Below, in pieces: positions 12,065 through 23,124 of a DNA stretch of 64,000 nt. Numbering within the stretch: position 1 is the first letter of the stretch; each line of letters opens with the position of its first letter. The translations under genes were made by a program, and so were the position numbers. The notes beneath the pieces were generated by a model, which saw nothing but the letters and a program-made list of their open reading frames with translations, ran no database searches and was not told the origin of the DNA. Origin of the DNA: Steromphala cineraria (taxonomy: Eukaryota > Mollusca > Gastropoda > Trochida > Trochidae); assembly GCA_916613615.1 (NCBI GenBank), contig OU744730.1, forward strand, positions 7,894,406 to 7,958,405. Reading direction: 5' to 3'.

Positions 12065-15000
12065 AAATTAGTCAAGAGAGGTTGTCATAAAATATTTAGA
12101 AAACTTAGATCTTATTGATACATGGAGAGAAATGAACAAATATAATAAAAAATATACATGATGGAAAAACAATCCAAGGAAACAAGCCAGAATTGATTTT
12201 TTTCTGATCTCCCAGGATATATTTGATATAACTTTAGACTCTGATATTTTACCAGGGTACAAATCCGATCATTCAGCTATATCATTAACTCTCTCAAATA
12301 CTAATAACCAAGGGAGAGGCAAGGGATATTGGAAATTTAATACTTCACTATTACTACATCAGGAATATATTGACTTAGTCAAACAAATTTTGAAAGATAC
12401 GATTGAAGAATACTCTGAAAATGACCCATATGATAATACTAATAGTGAAGAGAATCACACTACAAAAATTACAATTAGTAACATCTTATTTTTGGAAACT
12501 TTTCTTATGAAAGTTAGAGGTAAAACAATATCCAATGCTACTTTCTTGAAAAAAAATAAGAAAAATAAGACAAATGACCTAGTAAACAAAATAAAAGATT
12601 GTGAAGACAACATTAGAAAAGATTTCCAAAATATAAGTGAATCAACGTTATCTGAACTTACAAAGTATAAGAGGGAACTAGAGCAAATAAAGGAAGAAGA
12701 GATAAAAGGTATACAGATCAGAAATAGAATTAGATGGTATGAAGAAGGCGAAAAACCTACTAAATACTTTTGTAATTTAGAAAACTTTTGTCAACAAAGC
12801 AATTAATAAAATAGTGACAGACAAAAATGAAATTATCACTGACACGAGTTCCATTTTAAAGGAATTAAAAGATTTTTATAAAACACTTTACTCGGCAAAC
12901 AAAGAGCTTGAAGAAAATGTAAATTTAAATAATGTTGAAACTCCAAATTTAAGTTATGAATTAAAAGAAGAACTTGAAAAAGACATAGATATGAATGAAA
13001 TAAACTTTGCTATGAGAAATATGAAGAATAATAAGAGTCCAGGAATTGACGGTTTTCCAATTGACTTTTTTAAATTTTTCTGGAAGGATCTCAAAGAATG
13101 GATTTATAAAGTGGTGAAAGAAGTTACTACAAAAAATGATCTGTCTCTAACTATGAAGAGAGGAGTTATAACTTGCATACCAAAGGCAAACAAAGATAGA
13201 ACTAGGTTAAAAAATTGGAGACCAATTACTCTTCTGAACGCAGTTTATAAAATAATAAGTACTTGTATAGCAAATCGTTTAAAAAAAACTTTGGACACAC
13301 TTATTAATGGGAATCAAACCGGTTTCATCCTAGGTAGAACTATTAGTGAAAACACAAGACTATTATATGATATCATGTTTGAAACAAAGGCTCGGAAAAT
13401 CCCTGGATTACTTATTTTAATTGACTTTGAAAAAGCCTTTGATACAGTCTCAAAAGATTTTATTAATATAGTTCTTAAAAAATTTGGTTTTGGTCCACAA
13501 ATAATACAATGGATTAACTCTCTTACATATCAAACAACCTCTTGTGTGATACAAAATGGTTATTTATCTGAATTTTTTAATAATGAAAGGGGCTGTAGAC
13601 AAGGTGACCCTTTGTCACCCTACCTTTTCCTCTTTGTAGCTGAAATCCTAGGTTGTATGATAAGAAAGAATGATAAGATTAAAGGTATAGTTATTGATGA
13701 CGAAGAATATATATTAGGTCAATATGCAGATGATACAGAATTATTTCTAGACGGTACTGAAGACAGTTTATATGCAGCTATTGAAACTCTCAATTTATTC
13801 TATAAGATGTCAGGTCTAAAAATGAATATAGATAAGACTAAAGCAATTTGGATTGGCTCAATGGCAGGCAATGTAAATAAGCTATGTTCTGATTTGAAAA
13901 TTGAATGGTACAATGGAGAATTTGAGGTTTTAGGAATTAAATTCACTCCAACCCTTGAGGATTTATGGGTAATCAATACAAGAAAGAGAATAGAAGAAAT
14001 AAATAGATTATTAGCAGTATGGAGAAAAAGAAATCTAACTTTAATTGGAAAGATCACTGTCATTAAGACCCTAGCCCTTTCTAAACTTGTACATATTTTC
14101 AGTTCATTACCTAATCCCCCAGATGACTTTATCAAAACTCTTGAACTATCCTTTTTTAAGTTTATTTGGAATGATAAAAAGGACAAAATAAAAAGAAGTA
14201 CTCTTAAAAGATTAAAGACAGAAGGGGGTTTAGATATGGTTGATATAAAAACATTTATTGAAGCTCTAAAATTATCTTGTTTAAGACTATATATTAAAAG
14301 ATCATCTAATAGTAACCCCGGTAATATATCATATCATGATATTTTCAATTATGGGGCAAATATTGATAAAAAACTTATTTCTGAAAACCCATTTTGGAAA
14401 GATGTTATCAAAGCATGGAATAGCTATTGTAGAAAATTCAGTGTTGACCGGGACAATATTGATGATATTCTTGCAGAGCCGCTATGGCTTAATCATTATT
14501 ATAAAAACTCTTCCCACATTATCAGAAATTGGGCAAAAAATGATATTTTGATAATAAAAGACTTATGTGATGAAAATGGAATCATGACATTTGAGAAACT
14601 CAAATCAAAATATAAGATTAGAGGGACAATATTGGACTGTCATTATTTACTTCATATTATCCCCAACGGCTGGAAAGATATTATTAATAATACAAGAAGC
14701 ATTCCGATTTATAATTTATACACCAGTATTTACCAAAGAAATATTATTAAATGTACAAAAGGTTCAAAAATCTATTATAATAGGTTGATTAACAACGATG
14801 AAAACATTGAAATTTGTAAAAAATGGGAATCTGTTTTTGATGATTATCAATTAGATTGGAAAAATATTTTCAGCTCATATAGATATAGATTGAAGGATGT
14901 GAAACTGATAGATTTTCAATATAGATTCCTGCAAAGAGTTGTTTACACTAAAAGAGAACTGTTAAGAATGAATCTTGCTGATAAGAATATTTGTAGTTTT

Positions 15001-15357
15001 TGTAACGTTGAACCTGAAAGCCTCTGTCATGTCTATTGGGAATGCTGTATAACAAAACAATTCTGGAACGATCTGGAGCTATGGTTAAATGACAATTTAC
15101 ATCATAAAATAAAATTTTCAAAGTATTCAATCTGGTTTGTTACTTTCGATAACAATATTTTGATCAATCAAATTGTTTTAACGGCGAAGAAATATATAAA
15201 TTTATGTAATATTAAGAATCTGCTATTAAATTTCAGCAACTATTTGAATATCTTAAAGGACATCTATCATGTTGAAAAATTTATTTTCAAAAGAAATGAT
15301 GAAATGTATAAATTTGACAACAAATGTAAAACTCTAGTGAATAAATTGGATAAATAA
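12065..15357 (+). pseudogene. L1-like ORF2: endonuclease C-terminus, RT and C-terminal domain, broken
   Basis: Upstream of 12390 the frame encodes RIDFFLIS and SDHSAISLTL, the end of an AP endonuclease, then GYWKFNTSLL typical of L1-like elements. A TGA interrupts KKYT-WKN near 12160. A +1 frameshift near 12786 separates this part from an 847-codon open frame (12814-15357). That frame contains NNKSPGIDGFP, NWRPITLLNAVYKI, LILIDFEKAFDTVS, GCRQGDPLSPYLFLF and QYADDTELFLDG (intact catalytic YADD), then LTLIGKITVIKTLALSKL and a C-terminal CSFCNVEPESLCHVYWEC zinc-like motif. The open-frame start at 12814 is only an internal codon. The protein copies its RNA at the nicked target; this copy cannot make a full product. 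Confidence 0.88.
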
Positions 15358-15564
15358 CCGCCTCCATAGCTCCATGTTCGTGATTTATATACTACAGTTA
15401 TATTATCTGTACCTTTTTGTATATTTGTACTTTATTGTATTGTAACTTATTTCATGTATACCTGTACGATGTTACCATTGGGAACAAATAAAAAAAAAAC
15501 TAAAAAAAAAAAAAAAAAAAAAAAAAGATTTTTGACACTATCAAAAAAAAAAAAAAAAAAAAAA
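12065..15564 (+). mobile_element. 5'-truncated L1/Tx1-like LINE with double poly(A)
   Basis: Inserted into unit copy 2. The target GGGTCTAAAAATATC is intact in copies 1 and 3, and here AAAAATAT is duplicated at 12057-12064 and 15565-15572. The body starts inside the endonuclease domain, runs through RT and the C-terminal domain, and ends with a ~120 bp 3'UTR, an AAATAAA signal and a poly(A). A second poly(A) follows a 16-bp unique segment (15527-15542). The tail is long and pure, implying recent insertion. Confidence 0.88.
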
Positions 15565-15569
15565 AAAAA
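15489..15569 (+). repeat. Two poly(A) tracts separated by a 16-bp segment
   Basis: The first poly(A) (15489-15526, broken by one C and one T) is followed by GATTTTTGACACTATC, then a second pure A tract (15543-15569). This is the arrangement expected if a transcript read past the element's own signal and carried a short piece of source flank, that is, a minimal 3' transduction. Confidence 0.8.
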
Positions 15570-15810
15570 TATCAATTTTTGTATTTTCATTTCAGTTCAA
15601 TGAAACACTGTTCCTTTTATATGATATTAACCTGAACATATCATACATCAATAAATCCTTCTGATCAAGGTCAAATGTGTTTCTAAATGCCTAACATGAC
15701 TCAAAGGTCAACGTCTTGAAACCGTCAGTGATACTTTGCAGTCCTTGATATAGTATCATTATAAATGGACCTGATATTATTATTATTGAATTTTGGCTTG
15801 AATTTTCAAG

Positions 15811-15921
15811 GTGGTAGGCACCAGGATGGGTACGACACTCTCCAACGTCATGAAATGGATAATGAATCGATCCAAAATCCTCACGTTTATACCATGCTGC
15901 AACAAGAGAGACCCTTGACAA
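15811..15921 (+). CDS. Exon A, copy 2: tyrosine-motif exon
   Basis: Same 111-nt, phase 1-1 exon as at 918-1028, with acceptor TTTTCAAG and donor CAA|GTGAGT. It encodes GYDTLQRHEM and NPHVYTMLQQERP. Compared with copy 1 there is P to H and one silent change. Read-through past the donor would add EYLIDSLNFDLL before a stop. The parent gene is unrecognised; the copy may be a remnant of segmental duplication. Confidence 0.45.
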
Positions 15922-16133
15922 GTGAGTATCTTATTGATTCATTAAACTTTGACCTGCTGAAGGAGACTATATCAACAAATCTTGGTTAGATGGTAATGAC
16001 AGACTGACAAGTAGACTGAAATATATTTTTCCAAATTTACCCACGTTGCTTATGGCTAATATATTTCCAAAAGGCGCAATACTCTAATTAGTTCACTCTA
16101 ACATAACCCTTTCTTGTGCAATTGACCCTCGAG

Positions 16134-16242
16134 AAAGCCCAGACGTCGGTAACTTCATATCAGTTGGATCCTGAAGACCCATTGTTATATCCGGATTATT
16201 ATTCTTACATCCCTATTATTATAAAATTTTATAAAACTTTCA
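16134..16242 (+). CDS. Exon B, copy 2: YPDYYSY-tail exon
   Basis: Paralogue of 1494-1613. It encodes KAQTSVTSYQLDPED, then PLLYPDYYSYIP, and runs on into the next unit without an early stop. Three of its differences from copy 1 are silent in this frame. No donor is evident before GGACTGATAG, so it may be a 3'-terminal exon or a decaying copy. Confidence 0.35.
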
Positions 16243-17330
16243 GGACTGATAGAGTACTACCTAACTTAGATTTATGTGGACCCCTTTTTAAAATTTTCAT
16301 TTTGTTCATGAGTTATCTCCAGTTAAAGGACAAATTTTAAACATTCATATTTCGGAACTAAATGAGATAATTTCGTTAACTTTACACCAACATGTGGGCA
16401 ACATCATTCCCAATCGATTTAATATCTTTTTTGTTTTTGCTATCATAAAAAAAAATTAAAAGTTTGTGCAATTTCACAGTTTTTACAGTATGCTTCTTTG
16501 AAAATCAACTTCTCACTAACAGCAATACATACGCTTTGTAAATTGGGTTTCACTTTGACGTCAATAAAACAACTCCAGGAGCACCTACAAGGGACAACCA
16601 ATTATCCATTAGTAACATAATCATTCCCAAACCATATTTCGGGACGTCTTGTCATTGTTACTAAATTTATATGTATTGCATGATTAAATAGACAGATGGG
16701 GTCATATAAGCCATATAAGTTACAGTTCTCTTTAAGGTATGACATACGAATATGTTAACACAAACTGACTGTTAACGTATGCACTCAAATTTCAACATAA
16801 TCCGTTTCGTTTTCGCATTGCTAGGATGCCCCAAAGACATTCAATATTACATGATATTTGCACTAAAAACGCAGGTAAGTGAATAAACTTCAGATACACA
16901 GCTGTAAATTAAATCTTAAAGAATGGTTATGAAAGTTACGAGCTGGTTTTTAAATTTCTATCTCAGACTTTTTGCATTCTGTCACCCAATAATAAGAAAA
17001 CAATTTGTATTAAGTTTTTTTTATCATATAAGTTAACCGTTAATGCTGAAACTGCACTTTACCGTCAAAGCTTGATTTTTTGGTGAATTTTTTTTTTCGA
17101 GGGGTATTATCTGTTAAGAATTTTAGTTCCTTTACAGCTACAGATAAAACATATATTTCATTACTAATTTAACTATCCTAAAATTTATTATTACTTCATG
17201 TACGCAGTTTTAAGTACCATAATTGCTGTGACACAATACATCATGAAAACATTATAGTTGAGGAGGTTGAAAGATAAACATCAAGAAGGGGTCTAAAAAT
17301 ATCAATTTTTGTATTTTCATTTCAGTTGGT
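16243..17330 (+). repeat. Tandem unit copy 3, truncated
   Basis: Starts with GGACTGATAG and follows unit copies 1 and 2 up to GTCTAAAAATATC and TTCATTTCAG near 17325. It then joins directly to an exon B-like piece, TTGGTAACTTCATATCAG (17325-17342), so exon A and its flanks are missing. It also carries a separate ~370 bp insertion (16538-16905). Confidence 0.7.
16538..16905. mobile_element. ~370 bp insertion in unit copy 3
   Basis: Copy 1 reads CGCTTTGTTTATATATAAATTAAATC. Copy 3 has GCTTTGTAAATTGGG... and resumes ...CAGCTGTAAATTAAATC, with TGTAAATT at both edges as a possible short TSD. The interior has no ORF and no clear TIR. The type is not identified. Confidence 0.45.
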
Positions 17331-17504
17331 AACTTCATATCAGACAGACCTGGGGATACACCTGGAGAAAGCCAGACATAATGAAGACAATGACCCTTCT
17401 TCAATTCTATCGTCCATTCGTCAATAATAATGTCTTTTGATTCGACATGTTTGTAGATATACTTTTCACACACACAAAATAAACAAGATTATTATGGGGC
17501 ATAT
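17331..17504. other. Junction between unit copy 3 and satellite array
   Basis: Contains an exon B-like fragment reading VGNFISDRPGDTPGESQT then a stop, followed by AT-rich sequence. No gene is supported. Confidence 0.3.
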
Positions 17505-18600
17505 ATTTTTAGCTGAAAGCTGAAACTTTGTATACAGACTCCTTGACTAGTGAGGAGCATAAATTGTAGCTTTGGTGGGCCACACCCTAAAAACCTATTA
17601 TCATCTTCTCCAGCTGCATTTGGCTTAAAAGCTGTTTTAATTTTTACACAAAATGTTTAATAAGTACAACAGCATAAGGCCTAGAAAGCTAAAACTTTGT
17701 GAACAGACTCTTTGGCTAGTGAGGAGTATAAATTGTAGCTTCAGTGGTCCTGTGGACCCTAAGAAGGGCCACAGGGTCACGCCCAAAAAAACTATTTTCA
17801 TTTTCTTCATTGAAACATTAGGCCTAGAAAGCTTGAATTCTGTGTACAGACTAACGACTAGAATAGTGAGGATTTTAAATCATAGCTTTGGTCGTCCACG
17901 CCCTAAAAACCCTTTTAGCTCATCAGTCCATCCGTCTGTAAACTCTGTGCATCATCGACTTCTTCTCCAGAAGCATAAGGCCAAATTCTAGCTTTCGTGG
18001 TCCAGGCCCTAAAAACCTTATTAGCTCATCAGTCAATCCGTTTATAAACTTGGTGCATCATCTACTTCTTCTCCAGAAACATAGGGCCTAGAAAGCTGAA
18101 ACCTTGCGTTCAGATTCCTTCACTAATGAAGATTATACTTAATAGCTTTGATTGCCTTGTGGCCCTTAAAAGGGTCATAGGGCCACACCCTTACAACATA
18201 TTTTCGACTTCTTCTCCAGAAGCATAAGGCCTAGAAAGCTGAAAAACCTCCTTGACTAGTGCAAGTTTTTATTTCATAGCTAGTGAGGATTAAAAAGTGT
18301 AGCTTTGGTGGCCCTCTGGCCCCTTATAAGGGACACAGGGTCCACACCTTTAAAACCTATTTTCAACTTCTTCTCCGAAAATATAGGGCTCAGAAAGCTG
18401 CAACTTTGTGTAAATACTACTTGACTTATGAGGATTATAATTTGTAGCTTTATTGGCTTTGTGACCCCTAATTAAGGTCACAGGGGCAACGCCCTTTAAA
18501 CCTATTTTCATCTTCTTCTCCAGACGCATAAGGCCTAAAAAACTGAAATCTTGTGTACAGGCTCCTACTATTGAAGATCATAATTTACAGTTTTGCTAAC
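17505..18600. repeat. Tandem array of ~145-bp units (AAGGCCTAGAAAGCTG family)
   Basis: About eight diverged units. The landmark (A/G)GGCCTAGAAAGCTGAAAC recurs near 17505, 17679, 17821, 17975, 18087, 18226, 18387 and 18529. Between landmarks the order is constant: ACTAGTGAGGA, TTGTAGCTTTGGTGG, complementary blocks like GACCCTAAGAAGGGCCACAGGGTC, then CTTCTTCTCCAGAAGCATA. The GACCC...GGGTC piece can form a stem in each unit. There is no coding potential; the 113-codon ORF inside it is incidental. Confidence 0.8.
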
Positions 18601-18774
18601 ACTATTAAAGGGCTTGTGAATCTTTGGATTCTATACCTGAAATTATTAATTAGAGATTTGGTAGCCTTCTTACTCAATTAAGAGTTGGTTGCGTTATAAA
18701 ATACACATTTGATGACACTGTGACCCCTACTCAAGGGGGAACCACATTTACCACAGCTTCAGCAAAATTGAATA

Positions 18775-19449
18775 AACTGAAGTACAAAAGAAAGTACACA
18801 CCAAAGTAATTTGTTAATAAAAGATAACAAACAAAATTTCCAGCATTTCAAAGGTACCGGCAGCTCAAAGACGTCTCATGACAGTGTTTCTGCTGATGCG
18901 ATGTCCTAACGCCGTCAATGCCGTTGACGTCATGGTGATGAATCTGTCGCGCAGATGCAGGGTGCGCAGATAACGGTCTTCAGCGGGGGTCGTCACCCTC
19001 GATCTGTGACTTCTAGGACGGTCCGATGTCTGGCCAGTCTGGTTATGACGTTGAAGGAGTCGAATGACCGTTTGTCTGGTGCAGCAAAACCTTCTGTCAA
19101 TTTGGCTGTTTGAAACTCCAACTTCAGACATTCCAACGACTCTTTCTCGCTCTGCTGCTGTTAAACGTGGCAATTTCTCGTGCTTTTTTCGGAACACTAG
19201 TTGTGAATGGTAGAACTTAGTGGTTTTTATACTCTTAGCGAGCCCAAGTCAAGTAGAAATTGAAAAAATCGTGATTTTCGGAAAAATCACATTTACCTGA
19301 ACTGACATGCCTCGGATGCGTTCTGACGATATGATTTCGTTGTTTCCGTTCGTAACATTATGATAGAGCATAAAACAATTGCTACTTTGTAAATGATTAT
19401 GAAATAATAGGTAAATCTGTGGTTGTGTACTTTCTTTTGTACTTCAGTT
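18775..19449 (-). mobile_element. Internally deleted Tc1-like transposon
   Basis: 675 bp bounded by TA dinucleotides (18773-18774, 19450-19451). The inverted ends match well: AACTGAAGTACAAAAGAAAG at the left and its complement CTTTCTTTTGTACTTCAGTT at the right. The interior retains only the N-terminal part of a transposase on the minus strand, so the element is a deletion derivative that could move only with help in trans. Confidence 0.85.
18865..19197 (-). pseudogene. Tc1-like transposase N-terminal HTH fragment
   Basis: 110 codons: LPRLTAAERERVVGM, SNSQIDRRFCCTRQTVIRLL, then TGQTSDRPRSHRSRVTTPAE and GHRISRNTVMRRL. This is the paired helix-turn-helix DNA-binding half (PAI and RED) of a Tc1-type transposase, separated by the GRPR-like stretch. 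The catalytic DDE domain is missing; the frame ends shortly after RNTVMRRL where the deletion begins. It is about one third of the usual length and is related to the transposase at 21908. Confidence 0.85.
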
Positions 19450-21277
19450 TATGAAGCCTGATGAGCTACGGAGCCAATGGTTCTATTTTTAACCATTTTT
19501 ATATGCCAACTGTACCATTGCTGAACATGACCAGTTTTGTGGTGGAGAAGCACGTTATCAAAGTCCTGTGGTTGTAACCTGTCATTTGAACCTTTTTTTA
19601 TAGAGTAAAATTTTCACCATTGTTTAAGTGGAAACGTTTTTGAGTTTAAATAACTTTCTTGTACTTAACCATTTTCCTTTGCAGTTTTCAATGGAGTTTG
19701 AAAGACCTTTTTTATCCTATATATTTTATATATTTTTACAACCTTGAATTTTGTTATGATAATAATTTTATGTATTATTTTGATAGTGTCACTGTGTACA
19801 TCATCACCAATAATCAGAGGACAAATTATAAAGATTCACATATAGCCCACTGGTTACCATTTAATCTATTTTTGTTTAAATAAAGGAATCGCATGGCTGA
19901 ACATTATATATTGTATTTATTACTGCTTCATTTAGTAAGAATACATTGTCTTTCAATTGGATCCATCTATTTTCATTTTCCTGACATCACCATGTATTTA
20001 ACCTCAAAACGTGCTACTGTTCCTTTATAAAGTAGATATTTCAGTCGGAAGTATAATTAATGTTCCATGTTGATCAATGTTTGCCTGACATACTTCAAGG
20101 AGAACTTTAATCTATCAACTGTTTGACACCTACTGAAATAGTATTCTAGTATACAAGCACTATCCCTGTTCAGAGACCAATGGAATATGAAGGTACATTT
20201 TCTTTTATATATATTATGTTTAAAGTTAATGGAACTGTTACATAACACCATTGTTTTTGTTCTTTTTGAAGGTCAGAGAGCGAATATTGAAGGAGTTTTA
20301 AATAAAATGCGTTGTAGCTTTTCAGACGATGAGGTATAAAATATTACAATGCCAAAAGTCTTCGCAGTGGAGTTGTAGTTCTAGCTGAACTGATGACTTT
20401 AGACCTTTCCTATTTGGTGACAATGGCTTTCAAATTAACAATTTACAACGAAGCCAATCAAGGACCTCCTGAAGAAAGACATGTTTGAGTTAAAGTTGCA
20501 CTCGCCTATTAGCTGACGATTATTTGTCAATTTGCAAGTATCTTTCATATTTTTTTATCAATTTTCAATTTCCGTCTCACGTTATGCAATAAGATAAAAT
20601 GACATCGCGTCGTGTCTCAGACAACAGATTGTTATGTCTCGTTTGTGATGGATCACCGCGACCTCCCGTCATGGGCTGGGTCAGGATTATCAGCAACAAA
20701 TATTCAATCTCATAATTGTTGGAATGTCATAGGGAATTATTTGAAGTAAAAAGAGATTACATCGAGTTTTAGAATATGAAGGTTGGAAATTGTTGCTAAT
20801 TTGATAATTGCTGATGTCCATTGACATAATATAACACCATAAAGTATAAAAGACGGATTATTTCAATGGATGGGGATGAATATTCAAACAGTTAAATTAA
20901 ACCTCGTATAAAGAGATGAACCCTTTAATGACAGTGTAATAGCAAACTACCGGCGAATAAATTTAAACAGATAATATTTGATAGATATATGCAGATACTG
21001 ACAGATATATAACATTTGGAATTATATTCAACATGTGCAATCTTCATGGTCTTCAAGATGTACATTGAACACAAAATCATTTATGAGAATAATTCGATCG
21101 TTTCAAATTAACAAACCTATTCATAAACATTTAGCACTACAATGGTACATATGAACTATTTTTTAGGGTATATTGTATATCTTTCATAAGTGCCTTACAT
21201 TATCGTTATTTTTCTCAAATACAAAATAATATAAACAGAGTTTGCTTTAATAGACGACTGTTGGCAAGGCGATAGTA
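19450..21277. other. Non-coding interval between two Tc1-like elements
   Basis: AT-rich, with no supported gene. It contains a partial TTAA-type MITE (19757-20032). The remaining sequence shows no ORF with recognisable motifs. Confidence 0.5.
19757..20032. mobile_element. 5'-truncated copy of the GTAGCACG MITE family
   Basis: Matches the right three quarters of the MITE at 41081-41443: GATAGTGTCA, AAGATTCACATA, AAAGGAATCGCATGGCT, ATACATTGTCTTTCAATTGG and the terminal ACGTGCTACTG-TCCTTTA. The left TIR is not recognisable, so the copy is truncated or decayed. Confidence 0.7.
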
Positions 21278-21860
21278 AACTGAAGGCCAAAAGAAATGTT
21301 ACACCTCTTTGAATTTGAATATCATAAAAAGTGACGTGTTCAGAGAAATTTGTATTGTAACACTTCACTAGTTTAATGTTTTGTGCTAAAATAGCAGACC
21401 TGTAACTTTAATGGTAAATAGGTTATCGCCAATTCTTCCTGGGTGGGGTCAATTGTCCTATTTCCGATCATGCAATTATTAAAGTGAAAATTGTAAAAAT
21501 TAACCAAACTGACTTTGTTTTCTTTGTTAGTGAATGCATATTTATTAAAAAGGAAATTAGTTATGTTTTGGGAAATATTTATTCGTTATTTTGTCTGAAA
21601 ATTACGCAATATTGAGATTTAGTATTTTTTTTATTTCAAACACAACCATAACATTCTTAGAAAATATTTTTTGTAAAAAAAGTGCTTCGGCTGTTTAAGG
21701 GAGCTTTGGCACATGTTCACGGACTAGATTTGTTTCTAAATCTTTCTAAATAGTGAACTTCTTAAACATTTTTGTTTTCATCAGAAGGATCATGTCACCA
21801 AAACGTAGCCATAGAATTTTTACTACGCATGAAATGCATGTGAAATCAGTTGGTAACGGG

Positions 21861-21867
21861 TATAAAA
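21861..21867 (+). promoter_or_regulatory. Candidate TATA box of the transposase
   Basis: TATAAAA, 41 bp upstream of the transposase ATG at 21908 and inside the element, just beyond the left TIR. Spacing suits a short 5' leader. No experimental support. Confidence 0.4.
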
Positions 21868-21907
21868 GGACCCTGTATTCATTATTTCACACCACAATTT
21901 GATTACA

Positions 21908-22864
21908 ATGCCGAGATTAACAACTGATGAGCGGGAAAGAGCGATTGGAATGCTGCAGACTGGGTCCACTGATGGAGAAGTCGCTGTCGCATTCGGATGT
22001 CATCGTCTCACCATTCTTAGGCTGCGTGAACGTCTACAACAGACTGGATCGACTCGAGACCGAGTTAGATGTGACAGGCCGCCAGTGACAACCCCAAATG
22101 AAGGCCGGTACCTGCTTCAACTACATCCAAGGAACCACTTGCAAGCCGCCACAACAACAGCTTCTACTGCAATTGGACAGCGAATCAGTTCCCAGACAGT
22201 GAGAAGAAGGCTCCAACAACAGCTGCCGTTGATGCGCCGACATAGACAAAACAGGGTTGTTTGGGCCAGAAATGTTCGACGTTGGCAGAACAAAACTGGC
22301 AGAGAGTGTTTTTTTCCGATGAAAGTCGGTTCAAGATGCACGTAGCAGACGAGAGAAGGAGGGTCTACCGTCGCCGGGGTGAGAGGGAAGCATGCTGCTG
22401 CGTACAGTGGAGGCAGCGTCATGGTGTGGGTTGGGATACGAGGTAACGCAACCACGGACCTAATTGTGATTGACGGCAAACTGACGGCGCACATGTACAT
22501 TAAAAAGGGTCCTACTGCCAGAGGTCATACCATTCATCCAAACACCCTTTTCCAACAGGACAATGCTCATCCTCATGTAGCCAGAGTGACGTTACAGAAC
22601 CTCAACGTCAACAACGTCCACGTTTTGAGTTGGCCTGCAAGATCGCCCGATATGAATCCCATCGAGCACCTCTGGAATTACATCGATCGAAGGATCCGTC
22701 AACGTCGACACCAACCACACACACGTCAACAACTTATTGGTGCATTGATATCCGAATGGACGCAGATACCACCTGCTTTCATCAGACGACTGACGTTTTC
22801 TGTGAGACAAAGAGTTCTGGCATGTTTGAATGCCAACGACGGACATAGGTTTACAAGATACTGA
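21908..22864 (+). pseudogene. Tc1-type (DD34E) transposase, two frameshifts
   Basis: Cuts and pastes the element at TA sites. The start chosen is the ATG giving MPRLTTDERERAIGML (a TTG nine bases earlier is not needed). The first frame holds the HTH regions (DGEVAVAFGCHRLTILRL, ISSQTVRRRL, HRQNRVVWARNVRRW). The frame shifts near 22285 to reach FFSDESRFKMHV (first D), then returns near 22380 to GGSVMVWVGIRG, QQDNAHPHVA (second D) and SPDMNPIEHLWNYID (E). Exactly 34 residues separate the second D and the E. The C-terminus reads NDGHRFTRY. Full length would be ~320 residues as in the family. All catalytic residues survive, so the copy is recently dead or the shifts are assembly errors. Confidence 0.88.
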
Positions 22865-23124
22865 TCACATACAATTTGTCATTAAACTAATGATTATTCT
22901 ATGATTTTGTTGTTTTTGAGCATGATCGGAAAAAGGACAATTGATCCCACCAATGAAGAATTGGCGATAACTTATTTACCATTAAAGTTACAGGTCTGCT
23001 ATTTTAGCACAAAACACTAAACTGATGGAGCGTTACAACACAAACAAAGGAAATTTCTCTGAACACGTCACTTTTTATGATATACAAATTCAAAGAGGTG
23101 TAACATTTCTTTTGGCGCTCAGTT

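Larger units (their letters stand above)
21278..23124 (+). mobile_element. Tc1/mariner-like transposon with ~200-bp TIRs
   Basis: 1847 bp bounded by TA (21276-21277, 23125-23126). The ends read AACTGAAGGCCAAAAGAAAT and, in inverse, AACTGAGCGCCAAAAGAAAT. The inverted identity continues about 200 bp inward past GTTACACCTCTTTGAATTTG and CAGACCTGTAACTTTAATGG to GTGGGGTCAATTGTCC / GGACAATTGATCCCACC. The terminal AACTGA...CAAAAGAAA is shared with the deleted element at 18775. It carries one transposase frame interrupted by two frameshifts. Confidence 0.9.

Noticed and set aside
12814..12850. Independent start of an RT gene at 12814
   Set aside because: The position is only where the frame opens after a frameshift; the upstream frame carries the preceding part of the same LINE protein.
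17653..17991. 112-codon ORF in the 145-bp array
   Set aside because: It lies entirely in tandem satellite-like sequence and other units have stops in the same frame.
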